Assembly (NCBI GenBank): GCA_033297075.1
Contig: MU858150.1
Span: forward strand, 1 to 64,000
Direction of reading: 5' to 3'
From: Rhypophila decipiens
Lineage: Eukaryota > Ascomycota > Sordariomycetes > Sordariales > Naviculisporaceae
Length of the DNA stretch: 64,000 nucleotides
Numbering within the stretch: position 1 is the stretch's first letter; every line of letters starts with the position of its first letter. Made by a program: the position numbers and the translations under genes. Of the stretch, positions 1 to 11,944 are shown one piece after another. The notes below the pieces were generated by a model. It ran no database searches. It saw only the letters and a list, made by a program, of their open reading frames with translations, and was not told the origin of the DNA.

Positions 1-1169
1 TATTTTGTATAGTTTGGATTAATTGAGGGTGATTGTTTGTGTAATAGTCGGTATGAAAAGCGTGTGGTGGGGGGAAACTGCGCGCTTCGTTATGCTGCGC
101 GCTTCGTTATGCAAGTACGTTATAAATCTTTTTTTTTCTAAGACAAGTTTTACTCGGAAATCCCTCTAAAGACTAGTCCGAGCTAAAAGGATCAGCTATT
201 AGAAATAGGGCTTAGAAAATCCCCCAAGCCCTAATCTCCGAAGAAACAATCAGCTCCTTATTTACTAGCACTCTAGCAAGTGTATATAAGGTAACCGGTA
301 TTGGCAATACTGTTGCAGTACCTATAAAACTAACCACATTACCTACATTATCGCCTGTCTTTCTTTTTCAGAGATCAAACTTGGTCCCGACTCGTGGTGG
401 TGGAGAAATTATTATCAATATCAAGATACACACACACACATCTCACTTGTTACTGCCCGACGTCAAGGCAATGAGGCTTATTCAACAGCAACAGACAGAT
501 GGATAGGTACAGGTACTACGCGGCCAGATCCTGTAAACTCACTAGGTTGTCTTTATGCTTCCTTCATCTCTCGCTATATATGGACGTTTTGCTGAGAATC
601 ATTATATGGAACGTATATCAATTTACTTGGTATGGTGTCTGTCCCCCTTTTAAGAAGGCTCATCAGCACAAGAACAGCCACCCACCCAGTTCATGTCTCA
701 CCAACTAGGTAACTTACCTTTGCGTCTTGGACATTTGCTACGGATGATGATGATGGAAAGGGGGGTGTCAATTTATACCTGATTAAACCTGCAACGACGC
801 AAGTAGGCTCAAACACCAGCAAAGCCACCAGTCAGCCAGTCAGCCAGGTCTTCCAACCTAACCTTGTTTCTCTAGCCGTTTGGATGGATTTCTGTCCGTC
901 TGCCATTCTGATACCAAGCTACAGTGAAAGCAAATAAAAAACAGACCAAAAGACATGGTGATTCCATTTAATACTCCATCTGAGGCTTGCCGACGTAACT
1001 CTGAAAGCATGAGGAAAAGCAGGAGAAGATTACGCCAAAAAGCAGCCATTAATTCTAGACACACCGAATCAATCAATCGTAGCCACTCATTTCCATTCTT
1101 TTTTTTTGTGACCAATTTTTTATTCTTTATTCCTTATAATCTCAAATTCACATGGGGATATATAACAAT
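1..1169. other. Intergenic, 3' side of transaldolase
   Basis: I see no supported gene here. The stretch is AT-rich and holds a 17-bp tandem duplication (78-111), a short CA run near 427-439 and a small AGTC/AGCC iteration near 830-848. The last part should include the 3' untranslated region of the transaldolase gene, which reads towards position 1. Short reading frames on both strands have no recognisable protein signature. Confidence 0.6.
78..111. repeat. 17-bp perfect tandem duplication
   Basis: The 17-mer starting CTGCGCGCTTCG occurs twice back to back at 78-94 and 95-111. It lies in noncoding DNA. It is probably a simple replication-slippage duplication and no function is implied. Confidence 0.8.
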
Positions 1170-2629
1170 CTACTCGGCAAGCTTCTTCTTGATGATCTCC
1201 TTGAGAGTGACGGCATCGGCAGCAAACTTGGAGATACCCTCCCGGAGCTTCTCGACGGCCATCTGGTCCTCGTTGAAGTCGAAGCGGAAGGTGGGCTCGC
1301 TGTTGATATAAGTCTTCCTCTCGATGTCGAGCGACGAGGCACCGGCAGCGTCGAGCTTCTTGGGTACGGGTGCGTCGGAGTTGAGGAGCTCCTCGAGGAG
1401 GTTGGGCTTGGGGAGTCAGAGTTAGTCGTGATACTTGCCACTTCGAAAAGAAGAAGAAACCACCAATCGCAAGGAAATACTCACAGAAATGGTCAGATAA
1501 TCGCAGCCAGCGAGCTCAGTGATCTCGCCAATGTTGCGGAATGAGGCACCCATGACGATGGTGTTGTAGCCATACTTCTTGTAGTAGTTGAAGATGCTCT
1601 TGACGCTGGCGACACCGGGGTCCTCCTCCTTGGAGTAGTCCTTCTTGGTGGACGCCTTGAACCAGTCAAGAATACGGCCGACGAAGGGAGAGATGAGGTA
1701 GGCACCGGCCTCAGCGGCGGCAATGGCCTGAACGAGCGAGAACATGAGGGTCAGGTTGCAGTTGATGCCGTGGTCGCGCTGGAGGATCTCGGCGGCCTTG
1801 ATGCCCTCCCATGTGGATGCGATCTTGATCAGGACACGGTCCTTGGAGATGCCCTCCTTCTCGTAGAGCTAGATTGGTGGAAGAGGTACGCGTTAGCATA
1901 CACAATCGAATCTATAAGCGGCAAGGCGAAGCCAGTGGGAAGATGGACATACCTCAATGATGTGAAGAGCCTTTTCAACAGAGGCCTTGGTATCGAAGGA
2001 GAAGGCGGCGTCGACCTCAGTGGAGACCTTGCCGGGGATGATCTCGAGGATCTTCTTGCCGAACTGCACAAGGAGGTAGTCGAGGGCAGCATCAACCTTC
2101 TCCTCGGGAGTGCCAGGACCAGCCTTGGCCCTCTCGACGGACGCATCTAGGAGAGCGCCGTACTCGGGCTTCTTGGACGCGGCCAAGATGAGCGAGGGGT
2201 TGGTGGTGGCATCCTGGGGCTTGTACTTGCCAATGGCTGTTGAAATATGTGTAAGTATGCGATATATTGAGGAATTATAGATGTTATCGACGGGGTACTA
2301 ACAGGCAAAGTCACCTAAGCATCGCAAGAGAGGGTCAGCCAGGTTCGAGTTTCAGGGTCTTTTGGGAGGGCGAGCTTACCAGAATCACTGACAACGGTCT
2401 ACACAATTGAAGAGAAACGGTTAGCCAAAGTCGCAAGACTTCCAAATGGTAAAACAGAAGAAGACGTCGAAACTCGAGGATCATCGCCACACCGGTCCCG
2501 AGTGTCCCGTCAAACATCTGTCTTCCTCCATCGCAGCTTATTCAAGCACCCAGCTTCGAACAATGAGGGGTTTGGCGGGGTAGAACATACAGTGCCAGAG
2601 GCCTTGAGTTGGTCCAGAGAGCTAGTCAT
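1170..2629 (-). CDS. TAL1: Transaldolase (pentose phosphate pathway)
   Basis: Cytosolic transaldolase moves a dihydroxyacetone unit between sedoheptulose-7-phosphate and glyceraldehyde-3-phosphate in the non-oxidative pentose phosphate pathway. The model has six exons: 2591-2629, 2380-2398, 2303-2314, 1953-2236, 1485-1868 and 1170-1406. Together they give 324 aa, the usual length of fungal transaldolases. Visible family signatures are the N-terminal TTNPSL motif in exon 4, KIASTWEGI with the expected Schiff-base lysine, NLTLMFS and a C-terminal KKKLAE. Exons 2 and 3 are only 19 and 12 nt. Both are needed to keep the frame through VVSDSGDFASIGKY, and each is flanked by GT and AG (donors GTAAGC and GTTAGT). 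The start is the only ATG that opens this frame. Identification is very secure; exon ends were joined by eye. Confidence 0.95.
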
Positions 2630-4298
2630 TTTGGCTGATTGTAAGGAAGGAATTTTGAAGAATTGACAAACAAAAGCTATCACGAAAAAGAAGAATTCGC
2701 AAAGGCTGGCTTTTCGTTTCGTGAGTTGTTTTTGTTGTTGTTTAAGTTTCTAGAAAGTGATGGGTTGAGAAAGAAGTGTTGGGGACGTACGGATAATATT
2801 GGCTTGTTATAGCGGGGCATGAAGCGTCATCCGTCTTTCCGCTCTCTCACCCAATTCATGCCACTCTTGGGGTGGGCAATTCCATCCTCGCCTTACACGG
2901 CCAGCCTGCCCCTCCCCTCGCCACGTCTGGTAAAATAACTCCCTCATCGATTCCATGTTCTTTCTGGACCTCCCAGGCCAACAACTGCTATCCTAGCTAA
3001 TTACTGTGTACAAATCCGAGAACGGGCTTTGTGCTGTTTCGCGCTGAATAACCATGACAAAGTATTACCAATGGTTACTACCACTCCTGTTAGTCAGTAC
3101 AAGTAGGACTTGCTCCCTCTTTCTATGTTGAATCTTCAAGCTCCTTGACTTCTGCTACATGATATCAAGAGGGTCCTGAGTCAGCCACAGTGATGCCCCT
3201 CGGTAGCATTGATATAACCCACGTGGTAGCATACTCAGCGGACGGTGTGTCGAGATGCCTGCATGTATTTTACTTATTTCGTTGTTACTCTGTACATTAC
3301 GGATACAGTCCATGGTGATATACATGAATTACATGAGGTTGTACAAAACAAGGGCCGGTTATCGGTCCAGACCCGTCCGGCCCTGTCTTGTCTGATCCGC
3401 GGCCAACACGATGGCCTTGTCGAGACAAGGAGGTATTTCTAAAACCATGATCTGATCTGATATCCCTTTATGCATACTGTCATGTATCACCGAGGAGACG
3501 GAGATGCTGTACTTGTACGCTATGTAGATGTGAGAGCATACCGAGTTTGGTGGTTATCTAGACCCAATAGAAGATAGAATGACGAATTATCATCGCACCT
3601 TTTTCAGAGAGCAAAAAGCGAACAAAAAAAGATGATCACCCGCTACTGTTAGGTACATACAGCTTGACAGTACTAACTTGCCGCCGGCCGGTCATAAAAT
3701 CCCTCCTTGCATCATCTCACATCCATTGACATCCTGGCATCACTTACTCCCGGGGCGGAGATATCCACTTTGACTTTAGCCGGAGAACGTCGGAGAAGCC
3801 GCCACGGGGATGATGGATCACGGGCGTGGGATGGATTTTTGACTTCCTTGATCACGTTCTACTTGGTCTGGGGTATTCCTTACCGCTGCGGATACCAATT
3901 ATCCATTTTCCAGGCAGTCCATGTTTTGTTTGGTTGACACTCCATGGCAACGATCGAAAGCGCTCACCTAGGTGGGGAGAGATATGGATCTGGGCCATTC
4001 AAATACAGAGACACAGAAAGTCAATAGCAACGAGAGGAGAATGTCTCGTGGGAACCAATACCATTTAAGTATAATGTATATAATATGATGGAACGAAATA
4101 TAGGTCCTTGACCATCTTGGTACTGTCGTCGCCTTGACTGAGGCTTCCTTTTCCTTTTTCCTGTTATTTTTTTAAACTCCCCCCAAACCTACAATGCCCG
4201 AATGTAGTAAAATCTGTTTTAGGGCCCAGGTCCACCGTCGCAGTATAGGAAAAGAAGAAAGCATGAGAAACTTTGTAGTCGGCCGTTGCACATGGGAT
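2630..4298. other. Intergenic between transaldolase and Tudor-SN genes
   Basis: No gene is supported. It contains the promoter and 5' leader of the transaldolase gene (just above 2630) and the 3' end of the Tudor-SN gene (just below 4298). Reading frames of up to about 80 codons at 3245-4068 have no family features and are interrupted. Confidence 0.6.
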
Positions 4299-7087
4299 TT
4301 AATCCTCAGTGAGATCACCATACTCCCACATGCCCAGACGCTCCTCCTTGGCCGCCACCATCGACTCAGTGAGGCTCTTGAGGATCGGCTCAAAAACCTT
4401 GCTCCTCTCCCAAGGCTTGAGCTTCTTTGGCACCATGGCATGTCCATTGCGGATGATCTCCCGGTTGATCGACTCCGTCACCTTCTCGGAGTCCTTGGAG
4501 CTGGGGTCAAATATGGTGATGTAGCTCACATTCTCCTTGTTGTCAACGTAATCGAAGCTGCCGACAAGGTTCTTGCCCTCTGTAACATCGTAAATGAAGT
4601 CGACGGCGTCCTTGAGGTACTCGGGCGACTGAGGAAGCTGGACAAACGCGAGCTGCGCGTCAACGGCCTGAGCCTTGAGCCTCTGGACGTTGAACTGCTG
4701 GTCCAACGGGCGGAGCTTCGACCAGGGCTGCTTCTCGGAGTTTCCATAGTCGATGTAGACGACTTCGGCAACCTTGGCTGCACGGTCGTTGGACCGAATG
4801 CGAGCACGGTACCAGTCACCATCTTGGGTGAATTTTGCAGCAACATAGTCTCCAGTCTTGGGATTGTCCTTGATAGGATTGTTGTTCTTGGGGTCGGTGT
4901 GGAACTTCTTGAACTCGTTCATCAGGGTCGTCAGGGCAGCGGTGCCTTTGCCCACCTCCTGGATCTTCAGTTTGCCGGTTTCGTAGTCGATATTAGTGAT
5001 GATAATATCCCGATAGTCCTCTGGCTTCTTGTCAATCGTTACAGGGGTCTCAGCGGAGCTCTCCGGGGCAGCCTCTTCCTCAACATCCTGGGAAGGGTCC
5101 CAGTCATGCCACAAGCCCTTCCTGCCCTCCTTAGCAACCTTTTGCGCAGCCAGAAGCTCGGCAGCATTTCCAGACTTCTCAGCCGAGTATTCATGGACCG
5201 TGGCAAGGCCCTCCTCAACAAGGATCTTTGCGAAGCTTTCACGGTTGACATACAAGTCACCAATGAAGCCGCCGACCTTGTCAATGTCGTAAACATTGAT
5301 CTCGCAGTCGCGTTGGTTGCAGCGCTTGTTGGCGAGATCCAATGCTTCCTGACCAAAGGGTTCTCCATTCTCTTGGGCGTTTCTGCCAGCACGAGGAGCA
5401 CGCACGCCGGCAAGGACCAAGGTCAATTTGGCACCCTCACGTGGAATAAGGACAGTAAAGCGAGATCCAGATTTGCAGAAGTCAACAACGCCAGGTACCT
5501 TTCGTTGTCTCGAGAGAGTAGAGAGCTGGATTTTCGCTTTTTGCACGCTCTCCGACATGTCAGCGTACTGTTTGATCTTGGGGGCCTTGCCAGACCAGAT
5601 TCCTTTCTTCTCCTCCTTGGCTGTCTCCTGAGCTGCGAGAAGCTCATCGTAGTTCGACGCTCGGTCGGTATCATCCTTGCGGTGCCTGATGACAGTGGCG
5701 TAGCCCTCCTGAACTAGCTGGAGACCGATGTTCTTGCCATTCTGGACGACAGTGGCGACGTCGCGAGCCTCAAAATCATCTGTTGCGGGCTTTGAGCCGT
5801 CAACAGTGATGCGGACATGCTTTCCGATCAGCTTCTTGCGCATGAACTCTTTTGCTTCCTCCCTCCAGGGCGCCTCGGATTGTTCTCCGGCACGAGGTCC
5901 GCGGACGCTGCTCAAGCTGATGCGCTTCTCATCACCGGCCTTGTTGCGGACGAAGATCGTGTCCGCACCAACAATCTTGGTGACGGTCATATCATCACTG
6001 CCGCCGGATGATTTGGCAACATGGTGCTTGTGCAGGCGAAGTTTCTTCTCCTGAGCTTGCTTCTCAGCAGCCCGAAGAGCGGCCATATCAGCGCCAAGCA
6101 TTGTCGAGTGGAAATCGTTGCAACGAGCGAGTCCTTCTTGAAGCAGGAACTCGGCGATGTTGCCTCTCGGATGCAAGACTGTGGCGACAAGCTGTCCTTG
6201 TGGGCTGGCGCCAACAATCTTGATCTTGACCTGGCGTTGAAGAAGCCTGGTCTCGACGAAGCTCCGGGCCTCGTTGCCATATTCTTCCGCGGGTTGAGTT
6301 TGGCCTTGGTTTACACGCTCAGTCGATGGTGTGCGGATACCGGCAAGAAGAGTCATGACCTGCCAGTGCTTCTTTTCGGTCAGAAGCAAGCGGATCAGCA
6401 ATCGATCTCCGCTGATGACGCGCTCGATAACGCCGTCAACAGTCTTCCCCTTCCATTCCTTCATAAAGTCTGGACCACCGAGGTCGTTCTGGACGGCGAT
6501 GAAACCATTGTTGACGGAATGGAGACCCAAGTTCTCGTTCTTTGCCTGAGTCTCGAGGTTTCTCAGCTTGTCGAGCCTGTCGAGAAGCTCCTCGGAGTCG
6601 TCCTTCCTGCCTGCATCCTCCCTGACTTTGACCCAACCGGCCTTTACCAAAGCCTCGGGAATTTGGGTCCCGTCCTGGAAAGAGGCGATTCCATATTCTC
6701 TGCCAGACCCCGGGACAGTATCTTTGAAACGTGCGAGTAAGCAACTGATCGTTTTGTCTCATGTGATGAGGCCCAAAGTTGGGTGTTTTGTGAGGGTTAT
6801 ATATAGGTAGACGTAACGGCAAGTAATGTGCTTGAAACGAGAATGACGGGGTTGAAGAGCTGCAGGGAGTACTTACACAAGACTTCGGCCCGGATGGGCT
6901 TCCCAACGGCCATGTTTCTGAGAAATTCGCGTGACTGGAAGGCGAAGGGCTCATCCCCCTCCTTATTCAGGCGTGGAGCGGAAACATAGGCAAGCGAAAA
7001 GACCTTCTCCAGGGTGGGATTGTTGGTGCTTGTCAAAACAAGTGTGTCGCCGCTGAGTACGGATTTGACGTTCGCAACGAAAGCCAT
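4299..7087 (-). CDS. SND1: Tudor-SN / SND1-type staphylococcal nuclease domain protein
   Basis: This is a multifunctional RNA-binding nuclease-fold protein, in other eukaryotes a component of RISC, stress granules and transcription co-activation. Two exons (6877-7087 and 4299-6721) join across a 155-nt intron with donor GTAAGT to give 877 aa, the normal size. It has four staphylococcal-nuclease-like repeats (about 1-140, 161-300, 312-445 and 477-620). A Tudor domain follows at about 690-770, with the YIDYGN-type core visible, and then a partial fifth SN repeat to the C-terminus. Repeat-opening blocks such as VKSVLSGDTLVL and VERVISGDRLLI-like strings mark the SN folds. The gene starts at the ATG after ...CCCATC and ends GDLTED. 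A long open frame on the opposite strand is a shadow. Confidence 0.95.
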
Positions 7088-8417
7088 GATGGGCAAGCTT
7101 GATGGACAGGGATGTTGAGTCTACCGGAAGGAATTGTTTGCCAGGATGCTAAAGGGGGGAGCTCGAACAAACAAATAGATGTAGTTTTAAGACCCAATTG
7201 CTGTTTGGGAGAGCGAGCATCTGTTAGTCAAGGTGTGCTTGTCAGGGGATCCGTGTCATCTTCGACATGCGTGATAGGAGCTCGTCAGATGGTTTGTTTT
7301 TGGATGAATTGTTTGACACGTGTGCTCGCCAATTGATCCCATCCAGTCATTGACCGGTGTTAACCAGGCAACAGCTGGAAACATGATTTCGATATCATCG
7401 GAAGTGTTGTATGGGGAGAGCTCGATGAAGGGTGCCGTCAAAGGAACGGGCTGCGGCTAGGGAGGATAGACTCCAAAAGCTCGGGTGGACTTACCGAGAT
7501 ATTTATAGAAAAAACAGCTGTATAGAGTTGGAAGAAAAAAGGTGCTGTATAGCACTTGATGACAAGGAGGATGTGTAGTTGGGACGCAAGGAATCCGGCT
7601 TACCAAGAGCTGAAGTCGGCTTGATGGTTGTGGTTCCGGGTAGCTTTTTGAACAGCTGTCACCTATTTAGCTTTGGAGTTTCAATTGTGGGGTACAAATA
7701 AGGTTGACGTCGAAGGGAACCCCTGACGAAGAGGGCCCAGGCGTCCCGGCCAGTGGGAAGTCGCCCTGCACCATCAAGGTACCTCTGCTACTTGCTTCAC
7801 TTTCTTCGGGTTACATGTCTGCAGAATTCAGAGACCAAATACATCTGGGGGAGTACCCAATTGAAGTCTCTTTTCCTCCTTCTCTTGTCGTCTTTAAATG
7901 CCAAGACTCTTCCTTTGCAAACCGCTGGATTCGATGGCTTCAGGCCACGCTGATGCTGTCCCACGAACCGGTGGGGCGACCCCAGAACCTGGGAGGGAGG
8001 CTCTTGTCATCAACCTTGTTCGGTTTACAAGGTGAGATCACGGTCATACAGTAGAAAGGCAGGCGATGCCATGCGAGCTAGCGGGCAGAAGCATCTCAGT
8101 TCTGGGTACCTACATAGGGGTAAACTGAAGTGCAGGAAGGCTTGCGGGTGTTGGTTTTAAAGTTTACCCCACAATGATGACATTTGATGAGCTTCAGAGC
8201 TGGGCCAGGGGTAAAAATATCGACGGGATACATTTACGGCGAGCAACAGTCTTCACGTCTTGTCTTATAGTCCATGATAATTGGAGTTTCTAGCTAACGG
8301 TCTGCGGAGTACAATTCACAACCTCGCCAGATTTCCAAGCTTTGTTGGTTGTTCTCCTTTTTCCCTTTGAAACAAAACAAACCTCGGTCTGGACCATGCA
8401 CTCGATCTCGAGCAAAT
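7088..8417. other. Intergenic between Tudor-SN and SOD1
   Basis: It holds the 5' flank of the Tudor-SN gene and the 3' untranslated region of the superoxide dismutase gene. A 116-codon open frame at 7704-8054 on the plus strand has no recognisable domain, so I do not call it a gene. Confidence 0.6.
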
Positions 8418-9384
8418 TTACTGGGAGATACCAATGACACCTGTTATACCGGTTAGCCTTTGCCTTTGTTTTAAGTACCCGGGCTATAGTTAGCTTACCG
8501 CAAGCAGGGCGGGCACCGGCGTTTCCAGTCTTGAGAGACTCCTCGTGGCCACCCTTTCCAAGATCATCAGTTCCGGCGTGGACAACAACGGTACGCTATT
8601 GCAAGTCAGTAAAAGGACCTAAAGTACATTTTTTTTGGCAAGGATACGCACGCCAATGACGCTCTCGGGGCCGATGAGCTTGATCAGCTTGTCGACCCTG
8701 CTGCCCTTGGCATTGCCTTGGGCGTCGGTCTCGAGGTTTCCGAGATCACCAACGTGGCGGATCTCATCATCAGGGGCACCGTGGGTCTTGCCATGGGGGT
8801 TGACTGTAACAGTCGGTCAGTATTCTAGACCATGGAAGACAGGCTAGCAGAGGCTCGGGAGCACGGGGAATACCGACAGTGAGGGCCAGCAGAAGTGCAG
8901 CCGTTTGTGTTATCTCCGAAGGTATGGATGTGCATGCCACGCTTGGCGTTCGGGTCGTTTCCGCTAATATCCCAGGTAACGGTGGTGGGAGCAGACTCAG
9001 ACTCCTGCTCGAAGGTGACGGTACCGGTGACCTTGGAGTCTCCACGAACGACGGCGACTAAGAGAACCTCGAGTTAGCATCGTCCGCTACAGCCTACAGA
9101 CAAATCGACCTCTGGTCCGCTCCCCGGCGCCCCAGCTCAGGTGTGTCTCCAGCTCAAGGCCTGACTGGAGGACACAGGATCCAGTCATAAGTCCCAATGG
9201 AACGTCCACGAATGATACATCGGGTGTCCGTCAAGGTGTTTGTCGTTGCAAGCACAATCTGTCATCCGATCTCAGATTGCCCCTCCCGGACGGATCTGCC
9301 GGGTTCTGGCTGGTATTGGCTTTGAAATATCATGGCGGGGTAGCAACAATGGGGAATTTGCTCTGCCTTACCTGCTTTGACCAT
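8418..9384 (-). CDS. sod-1: Cu/Zn superoxide dismutase
   Basis: This is a cytosolic enzyme that dismutates superoxide to oxygen and hydrogen peroxide. Five exons (9372-9384, 8878-9057, 8652-8803, 8499-8595 and 8418-8440) give exactly 154 aa, as in Neurospora SOD-1. Copper and zinc ligands are visible in [27 protein letters not shown] and [14 protein letters not shown]. The disulfide cysteines lie in NGCTSAG and RPACG, and the protein ends GVIGISQ. The first exon is only 13 nt (MVKA plus one base). The second intron uses an unusual donor, GTCGGT, directly after the codon for the metal-ligand His in GPH. The other donors are GTAAGG, GTGCGT and GTAAGC. Confidence 0.97.
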
Positions 9385-11944
9385 TTTGACTGATTTTGGA
9401 GTAGTTTTAGAAAGTTTAGGTAGTTCAATTGGGGAGATACTGGGCAAATTTCAGAGAAGGACTGGGAATAAAGTGAGGAAGAGGGAAAAGATGTTGATGT
9501 ATGAAATAGATTCTTCTTGAGGGGAAGAGGAATCGGGGACCGAGAAGTGGGGTTGAGCAATGACGATTGTCACAGCAGCTCCAACGCCAGAGTGGGGTTG
9601 GGGATCCCTTTTGCTGACAGTTTCGTCGAGCTTCTATCCGTATCGAGTCTTGTCCCGAACACCACCGTCTAAGAAGCGGTGATAGCAGGTGCCATGGTCC
9701 GGCTGTAAGATGCAAATTAATAAATCCGTGCTACTACACGATATATCAACTCCTGCAAAGCCCATTGCTTGGAATTTCCTTCTGCACCTTGTGAGTTTAC
9801 ACGAAAGGGGGAGAAAAGGGGGAGGACATCTTCCTTGGTTGTCGGCTTCTCCTGTTTAATCCGACATAAACGCCGACAATGCATGGTACTGACTGTACTC
9901 GCTGACATTGACAATAGGCATTGTTTGCAGCTTTGAAGGTCCTGATAAAGTGTAACCAAAGAGCTCACATTAATAAGCATACCTGGAGCCATGGCTTACA
10001 CGTCTCCATACAGCAATGATCATAAAGTCACTTACAATAAACGCCGACAAGAAAGGGCCAACCTGCTGTGTTGCTAAGCTGATCCGGCCGTTATCACAAG
10101 GCTGTATATCAATTACTAAAACCTCTCGGGTTCAACAATTCCTTGTGTCGCTGCCTTGATTTGGATGACCATTCTCCCACCCTTCCAGCCGTAAAGACCG
10201 TCAAAGGCGCAGTTTGCAGCATAGCGGTGATCTTTTCAGACGCAGCGGCTGAACTTTGCTTCTTCATTGTGAAAAGTCATGGATGAATCGACAGCCAAGG
10301 CTCTGATAGATCGACCAACACAACTTCACAGCCTCCTACACTAATCGCCAGCCGAGGGAAAATAGCATCCGGGCATCGGTATACTGATCGGGTAGAGGCA
10401 GATCGTGGCGCAAGGTTGATGGCACCTTTACCCCACGAGTGGGCGAACTGTCGTTTGTGTCAACTGTGGGCTGCCCGGGTGCTTCATCGGTCTGGAGAGA
10501 AGGGTTCGAGAAGAACCAAGGTTGCAGCAAGCAAGAGGCCTGCTCCATTGGTTCTGAGTCTTCTGAAACTTCTTTTTGACAGGGAACGGGAACAACGGCA
10601 CAGCCCTGCCACACTCTCTCAAGATGGCATTTTTTGCACACTCCACGCTTGGCCTGTCCGGAATCCGTGTAAGAGAAGCTTCATATGCAAAAACGAGGTG
10701 AGTCCAGAAAGGAGGAAGCCCAACTTACTATGAAAACCCCCGGGTTCCATTGTATTCGTAGAGCCCGGGGATAAGTGATGCTTTGAGTTTGCACCATACT
10801 CCTGATAATCGTAAGTAAAACGAACAATAGCCGGCATCTCGAAGAGAGTAACCCCGGACAGCAAGCGGGCCGAGTGGATCCTCCATTATTCTATAACCTT
10901 GACCACCATTACTGTACCCCGTACACTTTATTACCGAACTGGAGTGCAGAAGACACACCAAACTGTCATTACCATAAAGAAAATGTCCTCATCGCCAGTG
11001 TCTTTCAAAAATTCACACAAAAATCTTTTTTGGCTTTGCGACGGCGTTTAAAGATATCATCAGCCCCCTGTATTGTAGTGATATCTGATGCCAAAGGAGG
11101 GGTATTGTCTTGGAGGAGAGTGAGATTGTGGCTTGGCCGAGATGCCGGCTCAGTGTTTCTTGTGCTTGGCTTTGTGAAAGGGTCGCCTGCCTTGCCGCTC
11201 TAAGTTTTGGTGGTTGTTTCGCCAGACAGGCCCACTGCAACTGCGCGAAAAATCTTTGCGGACACCGAACTCCACGGGTTGTGAATTGTGCCTCTACTTT
11301 GTTTCCTTTTTCTCCAGGTATTGTTTCCATCCGGACACATTGTTGCCAGAAGCATATCATTGATACGTACCATAGAACTGGTCTTTCGTGGTTGGGCATC
11401 GCTTTCACGGAACGCCTGTGACACTTACAGGACCCTTGGCGGGGCCCCGTCCTCTGGGAAGGTGACTTTGTTGAGCCCGAGCGCCCAAGTACCCCGACCC
11501 CCGACGCATCCACCTGACCGGACCGTTATCGAACTGCGACAGTCTTGCCAAATTATTCCCCAAGACACACACGACGAAGCCCAGGAAAAGCGACCTGTGG
11601 CCTGATAACGACATTCACAACCGCGCGACGACACAGGACCACGTCGTCATGTTTTAGACACCCGTACCACGAGATTACAGTCGGTTCACCTCGGCAGATA
11701 CACAGGGCTGGAGGAAGGTGGAGGGGTCTGGTGTAATTGCATGTTAACCGGACGCTACGAATACGCCCTTGATGCGACTCAGCTTCGCCCGCCACCTATC
11801 ACCCGATCTCTTTTCGCTCCAGTCTACGTCTGATCCGGCCGCTATTTGACCCTCGGTTCATATTCACGCCTTTCAGCGCGCCGACGTGGTGGAGTTTCTA
11901 ATTATTTCGCAAGCGATCCTCGAGGACCGGCCTGCAGCCCCGCC
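9385..11944. other. Intergenic / long divergent promoter region of SOD1 and RhoGEF
   Basis: About 2.5 kb separates the divergently transcribed SOD1 and RhoGEF genes. I see no protein with family features. The 300-400 bases before 11945 are GC-rich and pyrimidine-rich and are likely RhoGEF promoter and leader. No tRNA T-arm or other RNA gene was recognised. Confidence 0.55.

Noticed and set aside
4194..5717. 507-codon plus-strand open frame as a gene
   Set aside because: It is exactly antisense to the coding exon of the Tudor-SN gene, whose domains are unmistakable. The plus-strand product has no domain and looks like a codon-bias shadow.
7704..8054. 116-codon frame as a small gene
   Set aside because: No family features or good start context, and it lies in the flanks of two solid genes.
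10500..10520. GGTTC/GAACC hairpin as a tRNA T-arm
   Set aside because: The loop sequence is wrong for a T-loop, and no matching acceptor, D or anticodon stems flank it.
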